Shown here piece after piece: positions 1 to 6,350 of a stretch of DNA of 6,870 nucleotides (position 1 is its first letter; each line of letters starts with the position of its first letter). Made by a program: the position numbers and the translations under genes. Below the pieces are notes generated by a model, which had not been told where the DNA came from, ran no database searches, and was given only the letters and a program-made list of their open reading frames with translations. The DNA is taken from positions 1-6,870 of the forward strand of contig JAKAIQ010000118.1 of NCBI GenBank assembly GCA_021825035.1, read 5' to 3'. This DNA is from Deltaproteobacteria bacterium (GTDB taxonomy: Bacteria > Desulfobacterota > GWC2-55-46).

Positions 1-561
1 ACCCTTTACGGTCATCTTTCTAAGCAGCTCGAGTATGACATCCTTCGCCGACACCCATGGTTTGAGCTTGCCCTTCAGATTTACGAGCACGACCTTCGGG
101 TAAGTAAGGCTGAACGGGCCGCCGCCCATGGCAACGGCGACATCAAGACCGCCCGCGCCGATGGCAAGCATGCCCAGACCTCCGCTCGTCGGCGTGTGGC
201 TGTCGGAGCCGAGAAGCGTCTGGCCGGGCACGCCGAACCTCTCTAAATGCACCTGGTGACAGATGCCGTTGCCGGGCCTGGAGAAATAGATGCCGTACTT
301 CGAGGCAAGGGTCTGCAGGAACCTGTGGTCGTCAGCGTTCTCGAATCCCCCGTACTGTAGCGTATTGTGATCGACGTAGCTGACCGAGAGCTTCGTCCTT
401 ACCCTCGGCACACCCATGGCCTCGAACTGAAGATATGCCATCGTGCCGGTGGCGTCCTGAGTAATAGTCTGATCTATCCTGATGTTTACTTCCCTGCCCT
501 GTACAGCCTCACCAGATACAAGATGGCCGTCGATAAGCTTTTGCGCGACATTTTTCCCCAC
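1..561 (-). CDS. Aconitate hydratase, Aquifex-type, N-terminal part (cut by left edge)
   Basis: Aconitase interconverts citrate and isocitrate through cis-aconitate in the cytoplasmic TCA cycle, using a 4Fe-4S cluster. The 187 residues visible are only the N-terminal part, roughly 30 percent of the usual ~640-residue family length. Family motifs are visible: QDATGT (35-40), YVDHN (62-66), GICHQV (99-104) and GSDSHTPT (118-125), followed by a glycine-rich stretch (127-148) and PWVSAKDVILELL. The cluster-binding cysteines would lie beyond the left edge and cannot be checked. The related isopropylmalate and homoaconitate dehydratase large subunits share this fold, but the QDATGT and YVDHNTLQ text fits the putative aconitase subfamily best. 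The start is a GTG chosen because AGGAGG lies 7 bases upstream; no nearby ATG is in frame without an intervening stop. It is separated from the upstream operon by 314 bases and probably has its own promoter. Confidence 0.93.
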   Translation of the reverse strand, partial: MGKNVAQKLIDGHLVSGEAVQGREVNIRIDQTITQDATGTMAYLQFEAMGVPRVRTKLSVSYVDHNTLQYGGFENADDHRFLQTLASKYGIYFSRPGNGICHQVHLERFGVPGQTLLGSDSHTPTSGGLGMLAIGAGGLDVAVAMGGGPFSLTYPKVVLVNLKGKLKPWVSAKDVILELLRKMTVKG

Positions 562-564
562 GGT

Positions 565-588
565 CTATCCTCCTTTTAATCGAAACAT
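565..588 (-). other. Possible seven-codon leader frame before aconitase (MFRLKGG)
   Basis: An ATG at 586-588 opens a frame of seven codons ending in TAG at 565-567, one codon before the aconitase GTG and in the same frame. A strong AAGGAGG at 606-612 is 17 bases too far upstream of the ATG for normal use. However, a small hairpin (GGCT, GAAA loop, AGCC; 596-607) sits between them. If it folds, the remaining AAGGA would be brought to about 7 bases from the ATG. Seen in sequence: the frame, the Shine-Dalgarno sequence and the hairpin. That it is translated is only inference, and chance is a real alternative. Confidence 0.25.
569..574 (-). promoter_or_regulatory. Ribosome binding site for the GTG-started aconitase
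   Basis: A perfect AGGAGG lies 7 bases before the GTG at 559-561. It decides the start, since no in-frame ATG offers a better one. The same bases form codons of a seven-residue leader frame (565-588), so translation of that frame would pass over this site. Confidence 0.85.
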
Positions 589-645
589 GGAATCCGGCTT
601 TTCAGCCTCCTTGAAGCAATGCGGCGAAACGCTTTTTCATGAAAT

Positions 646-651
646 ATTATA
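646..651 (-). promoter_or_regulatory. Possible -10 element TATAAT upstream of aconitase
   Basis: A perfect TATAAT stands about 85 bases before the aconitase GTG. There is no good -35 at 16 to 18 bases; the best is TGGAAT at 18. There is no TG extension either. It would give a leader of about 80 bases. It may be a second, weaker start or only AT-rich sequence. Confidence 0.3.
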
Positions 652-718
652 ACTTAAAGTTCCCGACACATTCCATGAGAAATAGCTTCTAATAGGATTC
701 TGTCCGGTAAAAGAGCGT

Positions 719-747
719 AAAGTCTACACAAAAGTCATTAAAAAGTC
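719..747 (-). repeat. Three phased GACTTT direct repeats over the aconitase promoter
   Basis: On the minus strand GACTTT occurs at 742-747, 731-736 and 719-724, so successive copies are 11 and 12 bases apart. One copy overlaps the -35, one lies in the spacer and one overlaps the -10. Such near-helical phasing could be a binding site for a regulator contacting one face of the DNA. The copies are short and the region is AT-rich, so chance is possible. Confidence 0.4.
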
Positions 748-749
748 AA
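721..749 (-). promoter_or_regulatory. Candidate sigma70 promoter for aconitase
   Basis: TTGACT (744-749) is followed after exactly 17 bases by TAGACT (721-726), giving 5 of 6 and 4 of 6 consensus matches. Transcription would start near 714 and leave a leader of about 150 bases before the aconitase GTG. The promoter is overlaid by three GACTTT copies about one helical turn apart, described separately. It is the better of two promoter candidates in this gap. Confidence 0.45.
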
Positions 750-875
750 CAGAAAACGCATCTCGGGCCTTGACAACGGCATACGGCGACACCGACACCC
801 GCTTCTTCAAAAGGCAAATCGCAATGTATGATTGATAATGAACTGATAAGCAACTGGCGGGAACGCCGCGGGCCT

Positions 876-1253
876 TTATCCCTCCGCTATGCCGAACCTT
901 GTCTCCGTTATCTCTTCGGACCTGCATGACGGGCACTTTGAAGGCGTCTTGAGCCTGTCCCTTTTTTTAAAGACAAAACCGCAGCTCAAACACCTTGAAG
1001 GCTCCACTACAAAACGCTTTTTTTCAAACTTGCTCCTTGAACCGGTTATCGTGCGGGCTATATGGGGCAAATGTTCCAGGACATCTTTCTCCTTTATATG
1101 CGCCTCTCTTGAGATATCCCTTGCCGAAAGCATCCTTCCCTTAAGAATCTCTATTATTGACTGACGGATCGTAAGATCCGGCGTCGCTTCGTCCGTCGCT
1201 ATCCTTTTGTCGATTCGGCTCAAACTATTTTTGTTCTGCATATTTCCCAACAT
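876..1253 (-). CDS. Predicted HTH plus zinc-ribbon transcriptional regulator (COG3357-like)
   Basis: A 125-residue protein with two modules. Residues about 28-72 look like a winged-helix or helix-turn-helix fold (RQSIIEILKGRMLSARDIS, then a recognition-helix-like KEKDVLEHLPHIART). The C-terminal half has FVVEPSRCLSCGFVFKK and KCPSC, giving two CxxC knuckles at C88/C91 and C107/C110, a zinc ribbon. The arrangement and the phrase VEPSxCxxCGFVFKK match the small family described as HTH fused to Zn-ribbon. It is the last gene of the run, 45 bases after the YjbQ gene, and may regulate the operon; that is inference. The first possible start is ATG 1253 because a stop lies just upstream; a second ATG at 1241 gives MQNKNSL. 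Neither has a convincing ribosome binding site. The knuckles also resemble rubredoxin, but the HTH part argues for a DNA-binding protein. Confidence 0.82.
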   Translation of the reverse strand: MLGNMQNKNSLSRIDKRIATDEATPDLTIRQSIIEILKGRMLSARDISREAHIKEKDVLEHLPHIARTITGSRSKFEKKRFVVEPSRCLSCGFVFKKRDRLKTPSKCPSCRSEEITETRFGIAEG

Positions 1254-1298
1254 GCAGCATCAATAGCGTGCGGTCATCCATCTCATGCCGGAAAATCC

Positions 1299-1718
1299 TC
1301 AGTCCCCGATTATCTTGATGAGCACCCTTTTTCTTCTTCCGCCGTCGAACTCGCCATAGAATATCTGTTCCCAGGGGCCGAAATCAAGCCTACCCTTCGT
1401 GACGGCAACCACCGCCTCCCTGCCCATGAGCTGCCTCTTAAGATGGGCGTCGGCATTCATCTCGCCCGTGTCATTATGCCGGTACAGGGAAATCGGGGCA
1501 TGGGGCGCGAGCCTCTCGAGCCATGCGTAGAAATCATGGTGCAGCCCCGATTCATCGTCATTTATAAAGACCGACGAGGTTATGTGCATTGAATTTACGA
1601 GCACAAGCCCTTCTTCTATGCCGCTCTCTTCGATGCAGGCCCTGACCTCAGGGGTGATATTCACGAAACCCGTTCTTTCGGGCAGGTGCATAGAAAGCTC
1701 TTTGCGGTAGGTCTTCAT
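1299..1718 (-). CDS. YjbQ / UPF0047 family protein
   Basis: A 139-residue soluble protein of the YjbQ family (secondary thiamine-phosphate synthase enzyme family). E. coli YjbQ has a weak thiamine phosphate synthase activity, but its physiological role is unsettled. Visible family marks are NSMHITSSVFINDDE (42-56, with H45), the H60/H61 pair, NADAHLKRQLMG (88-99) with H92, and the C-terminal LDFGPWEQIFYGEFDGGRRK beta strand region (111-130) that ends in KRVLIKIIGD. The length is normal for the family. The frame is open further upstream, but those codons overlap the flavodiiron gene and carry no family sequence, so ATG 1716-1718 is chosen. Its start is 7 bases after the flavodiiron stop, with only a weak GAG-type ribosome site, so translational coupling is likely. 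The gene sits between a flavodiiron gene and an HTH/zinc-ribbon gene in the same direction. Confidence 0.9.
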   Translation of the reverse strand: MKTYRKELSMHLPERTGFVNITPEVRACIEESGIEEGLVLVNSMHITSSVFINDDESGLHHDFYAWLERLAPHAPISLYRHNDTGEMNADAHLKRQLMGREAVVAVTKGRLDFGPWEQIFYGEFDGGRRKRVLIKIIGD

Positions 1719-1725
1719 GCTCGAC

Positions 1726-2904
1726 TCAGAGTATATTGTTTTCCCTGTGTTTACCGGCGACCCTGGATGCGAGGCCATGAAGCGCCTGCAAGTCCGCTTC
1801 TCCAGGTTTGCCTTTGGCCACAACATTACCGAGCATCTCGACTTTCAGGTTCGAGATAGCCGCGCTTATCTGCTCGGCCATCTTTCCTCCCCATCCATAT
1901 GACCCCACGACCGATGCGAACCTCACCTTTGGCCTCAGAGAATTGGCTATGAAAGCCGCGCTAATGGCCAAAGGGTGGGCGCCGGAAAGGATCGTCGGCG
2001 AGCCGATCACCATGGTCGCCGCATCGATGAGCGACATCGCAAGCTTGCCCATGTCCGTAACCGCGAGGTTGAACCTGTCGACGTTTACGCCTTCTTTTTC
2101 AAGCGCCGCGGCCAGGTGATCGATCATCAGTTCCGTACTGCCATGCATCGTCGCATACGCAATCGAGACCCTGTTGGCGAGCCTGCCGGAGGCCCATTCG
2201 CCGTGGATCTTCACGATGCGCTCCGGATGTCTGTACACGGGGCCGTGGCCCGGGGCTATGAAATCGACTTTCAGCTTCTCGAACCTTTCAATGTGCTTTA
2301 GCAGAGTCAGCCTGAAAGGCATCATGACCTCCGCGTAGTATCTCATAGCGGCTTCACATACTTTGCCATCGTCCGTCACGAAAGGGTCGGAAAAGGCAAG
2401 ATGAGACCCGAACATGTCGCACGTGAAAAGTATCTTCGATTCAGGCACATAGGTGGACATGGTCTCCGGCCAGTGTACCCACGGGGTATGCAGGAACTGA
2501 AGGGTCCTGTCTCCGAGCGAAAGGACTTCTCCGTCGGCAACGGTGACTATCCTGCTTTCCGCAATATCGAGATGATCCAGAAGAAGCTCTTTTCCCTTTG
2601 GCGAAGCGATTACCCTTGCATCCCCGTATTTTGCAAGCACCCTTGGAAGCGTTCCGGAATGGTCCTGCTCGGCATGATGCGAGATGACATAATGTATGTC
2701 CTTGATTCCATCGAGTCGAGACATGAGAATTTCGGCCTTGCCGGGGTCGACCGTATCCAGGAGAGCTGTCTTTTCGCTGCCGCAGACAAGATAAGAGTTA
2801 TAGCTCGTGCCGTCTGGCAGAGGTATAAGGGAGTCGAAAAGACGCCTGTCCCAATCGACCGCGCCTACCCAATAGATGCCATCGAGTATTTTCTTGCGCT
2901 CCAT
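1726..2904 (-). CDS. fprA: Flavodiiron protein (A-type flavoprotein, FprA family)
   Basis: A cytoplasmic flavodiiron protein of 392 residues that reduces O2 to water and/or NO to N2O, usually with electrons from rubredoxin. The N-terminal metallo-beta-lactamase-like domain has the full diiron set: HAEQDH (H77, E79, D81), H144 in TPWVHWPET, D163 in TCDMFGSH and H220 in APGHGP. The C-terminal flavodoxin domain, from about residue 246, has the FMN phosphate loop ATMHGSTE, the SPTILSGAHP segment and GSYGWGG. There is no fused rubredoxin or flavin reductase domain, so this is a class A enzyme. The start at ATG 2902-2904 (MERKKILDGIYWVG) is preferred over ATG 2920-2922 because GAGGA lies 8 bases before it and the family begins this way. 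It starts 36 bases after the permease gene and ends 7 before YjbQ. Whether it prefers O2 or NO cannot be told from sequence. Confidence 0.95.
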   Translation of the reverse strand: MERKKILDGIYWVGAVDWDRRLFDSLIPLPDGTSYNSYLVCGSEKTALLDTVDPGKAEILMSRLDGIKDIHYVISHHAEQDHSGTLPRVLAKYGDARVIASPKGKELLLDHLDIAESRIVTVADGEVLSLGDRTLQFLHTPWVHWPETMSTYVPESKILFTCDMFGSHLAFSDPFVTDDGKVCEAAMRYYAEVMMPFRLTLLKHIERFEKLKVDFIAPGHGPVYRHPERIVKIHGEWASGRLANRVSIAYATMHGSTELMIDHLAAALEKEGVNVDRFNLAVTDMGKLAMSLIDAATMVIGSPTILSGAHPLAISAAFIANSLRPKVRFASVVGSYGWGGKMAEQISAAISNLKVEMLGNVVAKGKPGEADLQALHGLASRVAGKHRENNIL

Positions 2905-2912
2905 ATCGTTTA

Positions 2913-2917
2913 TCCTC
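2913..2917 (-). promoter_or_regulatory. Ribosome binding site deciding the flavodiiron start
   Basis: GAGGA stands 8 bases before ATG 2902-2904, whereas the upstream in-frame ATG at 2920-2922 has no purine-rich site. This supports the start that removes six residues from the longest frame. Confidence 0.6.
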
Positions 2918-2940
2918 GCCATGATATAAATGAAAACGAT

Positions 2941-4062
2941 TCAAAGGGCCCGTTTGAACGTCACGGTGCCGACGAATATCGAAACCGCGGCAAAAACAAT
3001 TAAAAATAGTATATCACCTTTTACCGCGGTAAGGCCCGCACCTTTAAAAAGAAGAGCCCTGAGAGCATGGACCGAATAAGTCTCCGGGTTTACGGCAGAG
3101 AAGTCCTTAAGCCACCAGGGGAAGCTTTCTACCGGATAAATGGCGCCGCTCGGGAAGAAGAATATCACGTTCAAAAAACCGCCAAGGACCCCGACTATCC
3201 TCGGATGTTCGAACCTGCCCATTATGATAAACATAAGACCCTGTATCCCGAGCGTGGATAAAACTATGGCCAATATGACGAGCATAAGTCCCGGAAAAGA
3301 AAGTGACTGCCAGAGATAGGCTCCCGAAATAACGGAAGTCGAAAGGAGCACCAGGAGCGCGAGTATCATCGTTATGAGAAGCCCGCTCCCGACAAGCCCC
3401 ATGACTATGTCCCTCTTCGTAAGAGGTGTTAGCAGATAACTCTCTTCTATCCCAAGGAACCTGTCCATGACCATGTTAAACGCGCCGGTAGTCATGGCGC
3501 CGAGGAATATGGCCATTATGACGACCCCGGGTATCAATGTCTGATCGTAATCGATCCTTCTGTAAATATTGATTTCACGCAGATGCGGGACGGTTCTCAC
3601 TTCTCTCACGGGGACGAGATCCGTCCCAAGGGAGGGCATCCCCGCCTCAATGGCAGCCTCAATCGATTTTGAGGATATGATCTCCGCGTTATCGAGGAAA
3701 AGGCCGAGTTCAGCCCCTGCGCCTCTGATGACATCCCTGCTGAAGTCCGGCGGTATGATCAGCACCGCCTTATACACGCCTTCCTTCAGGCCTTTCATGG
3801 CGGCTCCCTCATCCGGCATTCTGCGAATCACCACCGTCCGGGGGCCGGCCTCGATAGAACGCAAGATTTCAAATACCCTCGTGGCGTAAGGCCCTCCGTC
3901 CATGTCCACCACGGCCATCGGCAGGTTCTTGAGTTCACCCTGGAACGAATTGCCGAGTATTACGAGATACAATATCGGCATGAGAAGGCTTACGATGACG
4001 ACGAGAGGATTCCTTATGAACTTCCTCAAGTCCCTCTCGAATATCGCGAGAAAACGGCTCAT
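2941..4062 (-). CDS. ABC-2 type exporter permease
   Basis: Inner membrane subunit of an ABC-2 exporter, 373 residues. Residues 1-18 form a cytoplasmic amphipathic lead (MSRFLAIFERDLRKFIRNP), followed by a first membrane segment at about 19-38. A large extracytoplasmic domain at about 40-170 follows, then five more hydrophobic segments near 176-197, 223-243, 256-281, 289-309 and 350-368. The segment FSAVNPETYSVHALRALL (321-338) is the usual ABC-2 C-terminal signature. The long external loop is typical of the YbhS/YhhJ and DrrB-like group paired with HlyD proteins. I chose ATG 4060-4062 because it gives the usual family N-terminus and has a GGATGGG at about 7 bases; ATG 4074 would add MGFV and has no ribosome site. 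Only one permease is encoded, so it probably works as a homodimer with the adjacent ATPase. The substrate is unknown. Confidence 0.92.
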   Translation of the reverse strand: MSRFLAIFERDLRKFIRNPLVVIVSLLMPILYLVILGNSFQGELKNLPMAVVDMDGGPYATRVFEILRSIEAGPRTVVIRRMPDEGAAMKGLKEGVYKAVLIIPPDFSRDVIRGAGAELGLFLDNAEIISSKSIEAAIEAGMPSLGTDLVPVREVRTVPHLREINIYRRIDYDQTLIPGVVIMAIFLGAMTTGAFNMVMDRFLGIEESYLLTPLTKRDIVMGLVGSGLLITMILALLVLLSTSVISGAYLWQSLSFPGLMLVILAIVLSTLGIQGLMFIIMGRFEHPRIVGVLGGFLNVIFFFPSGAIYPVESFPWWLKDFSAVNPETYSVHALRALLFKGAGLTAVKGDILFLIVFAAVSIFVGTVTFKRAL

Positions 4063-4102
4063 GACGAAACCCATCCGAAATCGAGCGCTATCATGGCTCG
4101 TA

Positions 4103-5107
4103 TCACCTTCCCCACTTGGTAGGGACTCCGGCTCCGAGAAGGAAGCTGACCTTTTTCGCCTCTTCCTCTCTTATGGGTCTTCCGGTAAAGTGTATAAACA
4201 CATCCTCAAGGGTCAGCTGTTTCAAAACTACGCTAACAACCGTCGCCCCGATGCCCCTCAGTCCTTCGACAAGCCCCGGGATCGCTCCGGCGCCGTTGTC
4301 CGCGGATACCATCAGCCCGTCGCCCTTGACCGTGCAAGAGGCGACCGAAGGCAGCGCCCTCACCCACTCCACCGCCTTCTGCGGGTCGATAGCGCCGATG
4401 GCAAGCTCTATGACGTCCTTTTGAGGCACCAGCTTCTTAAGGCCTGCCACGGTATCGAGGGCTACGATTTTGCCATAGTCGATTATGGCAACATGATCGC
4501 ACAGGGCCTCGGCCTCCTCCATGTAATGCGTCGTAAGCAGTATGGTGAGCCTGTCCGCCATGCGGAATTTTTCAAGGAGTTCCCAGACAACATGCCTGCT
4601 CTGAGGGTCAAGCCCGATTGTGGGCTCGTCGAGTATCAACATTGCGGGCCTGTGCACGAGGCCTCTTGCTATCTCAAGCCTCCTTCTCATGCCGCCCGAG
4701 TAGGTTGCGACGAGATCCCTCGCCCTTTCCTTGAGTCCTACCATTGAAAGGAGTTCGTCGATCCTCTCTCTCCTTTCCTTTTTCGGCACGCCGTAAAATC
4801 TCGCGTATATGTCCATTATTTCGTAGCCGGTAAGGTCGAGATCGCTCGTCATGGCCTGCGGAACGACGCCTATAGCCTGACGTACCCGGGCGCGGTCTTT
4901 TACCACGTCCCAACCCATTATGCCAGCCGACCCCTCCGTGGGCTTAATGAGCGTGGTGAGTATCCTTATGAGGGTTGTCTTGCCCGCCCCGTTTGGGCCG
5001 AGAAGCCCGAAAAAATCGCCTTCAGGTACAGACAACGAAACCCCGGCAAGGGCCGTTACGTTGCCGTATCGCTTGACCAGATTTACTGTCTCTATCGAGG
5101 CGCCCAT
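4103..5107 (-). CDS. ABC exporter ATP-binding protein (DrrA/YbhF-like)
   Basis: A 334-residue ATPase that powers the adjacent ABC-2 permease from the cytoplasmic side. Motifs are complete: Walker A GPNGAGKTT (37-45), Q-loop glutamine Q84 in VVPQ, signature YSGGM (136-140), Walker B LILDEP (157-162), D-loop GLDP (165-168) and switch histidine H194 in LLTTHYMEEAE. After the nucleotide-binding domain a C-terminal extension includes LTLEDVFIHFTGR (298-310), characteristic of the DrrA and multidrug-type subfamily. There is a single nucleotide-binding domain, unlike YbhF, which carries two, so it must dimerise. It begins 7 bases after the membrane fusion gene stop and lacks a clear ribosome site, suggesting translational coupling. 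The 40-base gap to the permease start is short. Related ATPases serve drug, lipid or antibiotic export, but nothing here fixes the substrate. Confidence 0.95.
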   Translation of the reverse strand: MGASIETVNLVKRYGNVTALAGVSLSVPEGDFFGLLGPNGAGKTTLIRILTTLIKPTEGSAGIMGWDVVKDRARVRQAIGVVPQAMTSDLDLTGYEIMDIYARFYGVPKKERRERIDELLSMVGLKERARDLVATYSGGMRRRLEIARGLVHRPAMLILDEPTIGLDPQSRHVVWELLEKFRMADRLTILLTTHYMEEAEALCDHVAIIDYGKIVALDTVAGLKKLVPQKDVIELAIGAIDPQKAVEWVRALPSVASCTVKGDGLMVSADNGAGAIPGLVEGLRGIGATVVSVVLKQLTLEDVFIHFTGRPIREEEAKKVSFLLGAGVPTKWGR

Positions 5108-5114
5108 TAAGAAA

Positions 5115-6173
5115 TCATTTGCCGGGAAATAGTCTGACTGTCACTGTCATCCCCGGCTTAAGGGTTTCGGATGGTTTGATCAGGCCGGCCTTCACCCTGA
5201 AAGTCCTTATATCCGGCCTGCCGCGCGTAACATCCCGCAGCGTAGCGAAACCGCCTACCCGGCCCACCTCTATCACTCTGGCCTCGAAGGTCTTCTCCGG
5301 ATGCCAGGGCGTAAAGATGAGAGCCTTCTCTCCGAGCTTTACCTTGCCTATCTGGGTCTCCTCTATGTCGACCCTCGCCCAGACATGCTTAAGGTCATCC
5401 ACGGTATAGATCGACGATCCCGGATTTACGTACTCCCCAAGCTCATACGACTTGTATACGATGACCCCATCTATCGGGCATATTATGTCCGTGTACCTTA
5501 ACTGGGCCAAAGCGACCTTGAGCTCGGCTTCGGCCTCGGACATCTTCGCTTTCGCAGTGGATATCCGGGCCGTGGCCGCTCTTACATTGGCCGCGGCGTT
5601 CTTCAAATTGGCGTAAGCTTCACTCCTGTGCGCCAGGGCACTCTGCAGTTGCGCGTCATCCGCGTCAAATGCCGTCCGCGCCGAGTCGAGAGCCTGTTTT
5701 GAAAGGAACCCTCCCTTGAAAAGCCCTTTAGCCCTTTCGAGGTTGTCCTTCGAGTCCCTTGCGAGGGCTCTGGTCCTCGCGACGTCGGCTTCCGACGCCT
5801 TGACGCTGAACCTTGCCGCCTCTTCCATGGCCCTTGAATTCTCATGGTTGATCGCGGCCTCGCCAACGGCTCTGTTGGCTTCCGAGACGGCCGCCTTCGC
5901 GGCATCCATCCTTGCCCTCAGCTCACTGCTGTCAAGCTTCACCGCCGTAGCGCCGGCCTTTATTGAATCTCCCTCCTCGCAGCAGAGCCAATCGATCGTG
6001 CCGGATATTTTCGGGGACAATTCCACCTCCGTAGCCTCCATGATCCCGGTAGTTTCGATATACGGAGGGGCCTTTTCCTCCCTTACGGCCCACAGATACA
6101 CAGCCAGGAAAATCAATATTACGACAAGGATTATCCCGGCGACCTTAAGCTTCATCAGTTTGTTAGACGCCAT
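5115..6173 (-). CDS. HlyD-family periplasmic membrane fusion (adaptor) protein
   Basis: A 352-residue adaptor that links an inner membrane exporter to an outer membrane channel. An uncleaved N-terminal membrane anchor spans about residues 10-29 (VAGIILVVILIFLAVYLWAV). The first half of a biotinyl-lipoyl domain follows (about 48-81, GIMEATEVELSPKISGTI), then an unusually alanine-rich alpha-helical hairpin (about 82-225). The second lipoyl half (ICPIDGVIVYKSYELGEYV) comes next, and then beta-barrel and membrane-proximal regions to the end. The long hairpin is of the YbhG or EmrA kind, which contacts TolC-like channels. Two adjacent cysteines (C64, C65) within the first lipoyl half are odd. ATG 6171-6173 is chosen because AAGGA and AGG sites precede it; a TTG at 6191 would add six residues. 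It is the first gene of the operon. No channel gene is in the window. Confidence 0.93.
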   Translation of the reverse strand: MASNKLMKLKVAGIILVVILIFLAVYLWAVREEKAPPYIETTGIMEATEVELSPKISGTIDWLCCEEGDSIKAGATAVKLDSSELRARMDAAKAAVSEANRAVGEAAINHENSRAMEEAARFSVKASEADVARTRALARDSKDNLERAKGLFKGGFLSKQALDSARTAFDADDAQLQSALAHRSEAYANLKNAAANVRAATARISTAKAKMSEAEAELKVALAQLRYTDIICPIDGVIVYKSYELGEYVNPGSSIYTVDDLKHVWARVDIEETQIGKVKLGEKALIFTPWHPEKTFEARVIEVGRVGGFATLRDVTRGRPDIRTFRVKAGLIKPSETLKPGMTVTVRLFPGK

Positions 6174-6204
6174 AACACGCCTGTCCTTCAATTAACTTGT
6201 TCAG

Positions 6205-6234
6205 AGCATAGCAGATAAGCGGTTTTTTTGTCCA
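6205..6234 (-). promoter_or_regulatory. Candidate sigma70 promoter for the exporter operon
   Basis: TGGACA (6229-6234, 5 of 6 matches) and TATGCT (6205-6210, 4 of 6) are separated by 18 bases that begin with an A run. Transcription would start near 6198 and give a leader of about 24 bases before the membrane fusion gene ATG. That start leaves only a few bases before the alternative TTG at 6191, which supports the ATG. No convincing operator palindrome was seen around it. Confidence 0.45.
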
Positions 6235-6311
6235 CGTTTTTAAATTCGCGGAACGCTGCCATAAGGATGAGATTTTGTCGAAAAAGAAAAAAGAAATGGA
6301 TCTGCGGATTG

Positions 6312-6333
6312 AAAAAAACGGTGCGGCTACCCG
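6312..6333 (-). terminator. Possible intrinsic terminator after the 125-residue gene
   Basis: Minus-strand bases 6333-6319 can form a short hairpin, CGG(G)T and ACCG around a six-base loop with one bulged G. It is followed at once by seven T residues (6318-6312). A competing wider pairing is GCGGC/GCCGC (6347-6351 with 6323-6327). The stem is short, so termination may be partial. It lies 18 bases beyond the stop of the 125-residue gene and before the exporter promoter, where a terminator would be expected. Confidence 0.4.
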
Positions 6334-6350
6334 GCAAAAATAAATCGCCG

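Larger units (their letters stand above)
562..875. other. 314-base intergenic region between the HTH gene and aconitase
   Basis: No protein-coding gene is supported here. The part near the aconitase holds its ribosome binding site, a short leader frame, a GAAA-loop hairpin, a TATAAT and a TTGACT/TAGACT promoter with phased repeats. Just behind the HTH gene lies a GC-rich inverted repeat (856-867, GGCG/CGCC) without a following T run. The stretch 750-850 shows nothing I can assign beyond a short GTGTCG tandem near 788-797 on the minus strand. No tRNA-like cloverleaf was seen. Confidence 0.7.

Noticed and set aside
770..775. TTGACA on the plus strand as a promoter -35
   Set aside because: No -10-like sequence lies at 16 to 18 bases on the plus strand, and no plus-strand gene follows.
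856..867. GGCG/CGCC hairpin behind the HTH gene as an intrinsic terminator
   Set aside because: The stem is only four pairs and no T run follows on the minus strand (next bases are AGTTGCTTATC), so it is not a canonical terminator.
724..936. 70-codon minus-strand frame across the end of the HTH gene
   Set aside because: It overlaps the HTH/zinc-ribbon coding end in another frame, has no ribosome site and no recognisable sequence.
1719..1826. Longer YjbQ frame starting at 1826
   Set aside because: The added 36 codons lie inside the flavodiiron gene and show no similarity to the family, which begins at the MKTYRKEL start.
2401..3003. 200-codon open frame on the plus strand
   Set aside because: Antisense to the flavodiiron gene, whose diiron ligands and flavodoxin motifs are complete; no family features in the plus-strand product.
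3902..4747. 281-codon open frame on the plus strand
   Set aside because: It lies antisense to the N-terminal end of the clear permease gene and the C-terminal half of the ABC ATPase gene. Its product has no domain and a low-complexity, Arg/His-rich composition typical of a shadow frame.
6174..6191. TTG start adding six residues to the membrane fusion protein
   Set aside because: The TTG has no ribosome site and would lie only a few bases after the predicted transcript start; ATG 6171-6173 is preceded by AAGGA and AGG.
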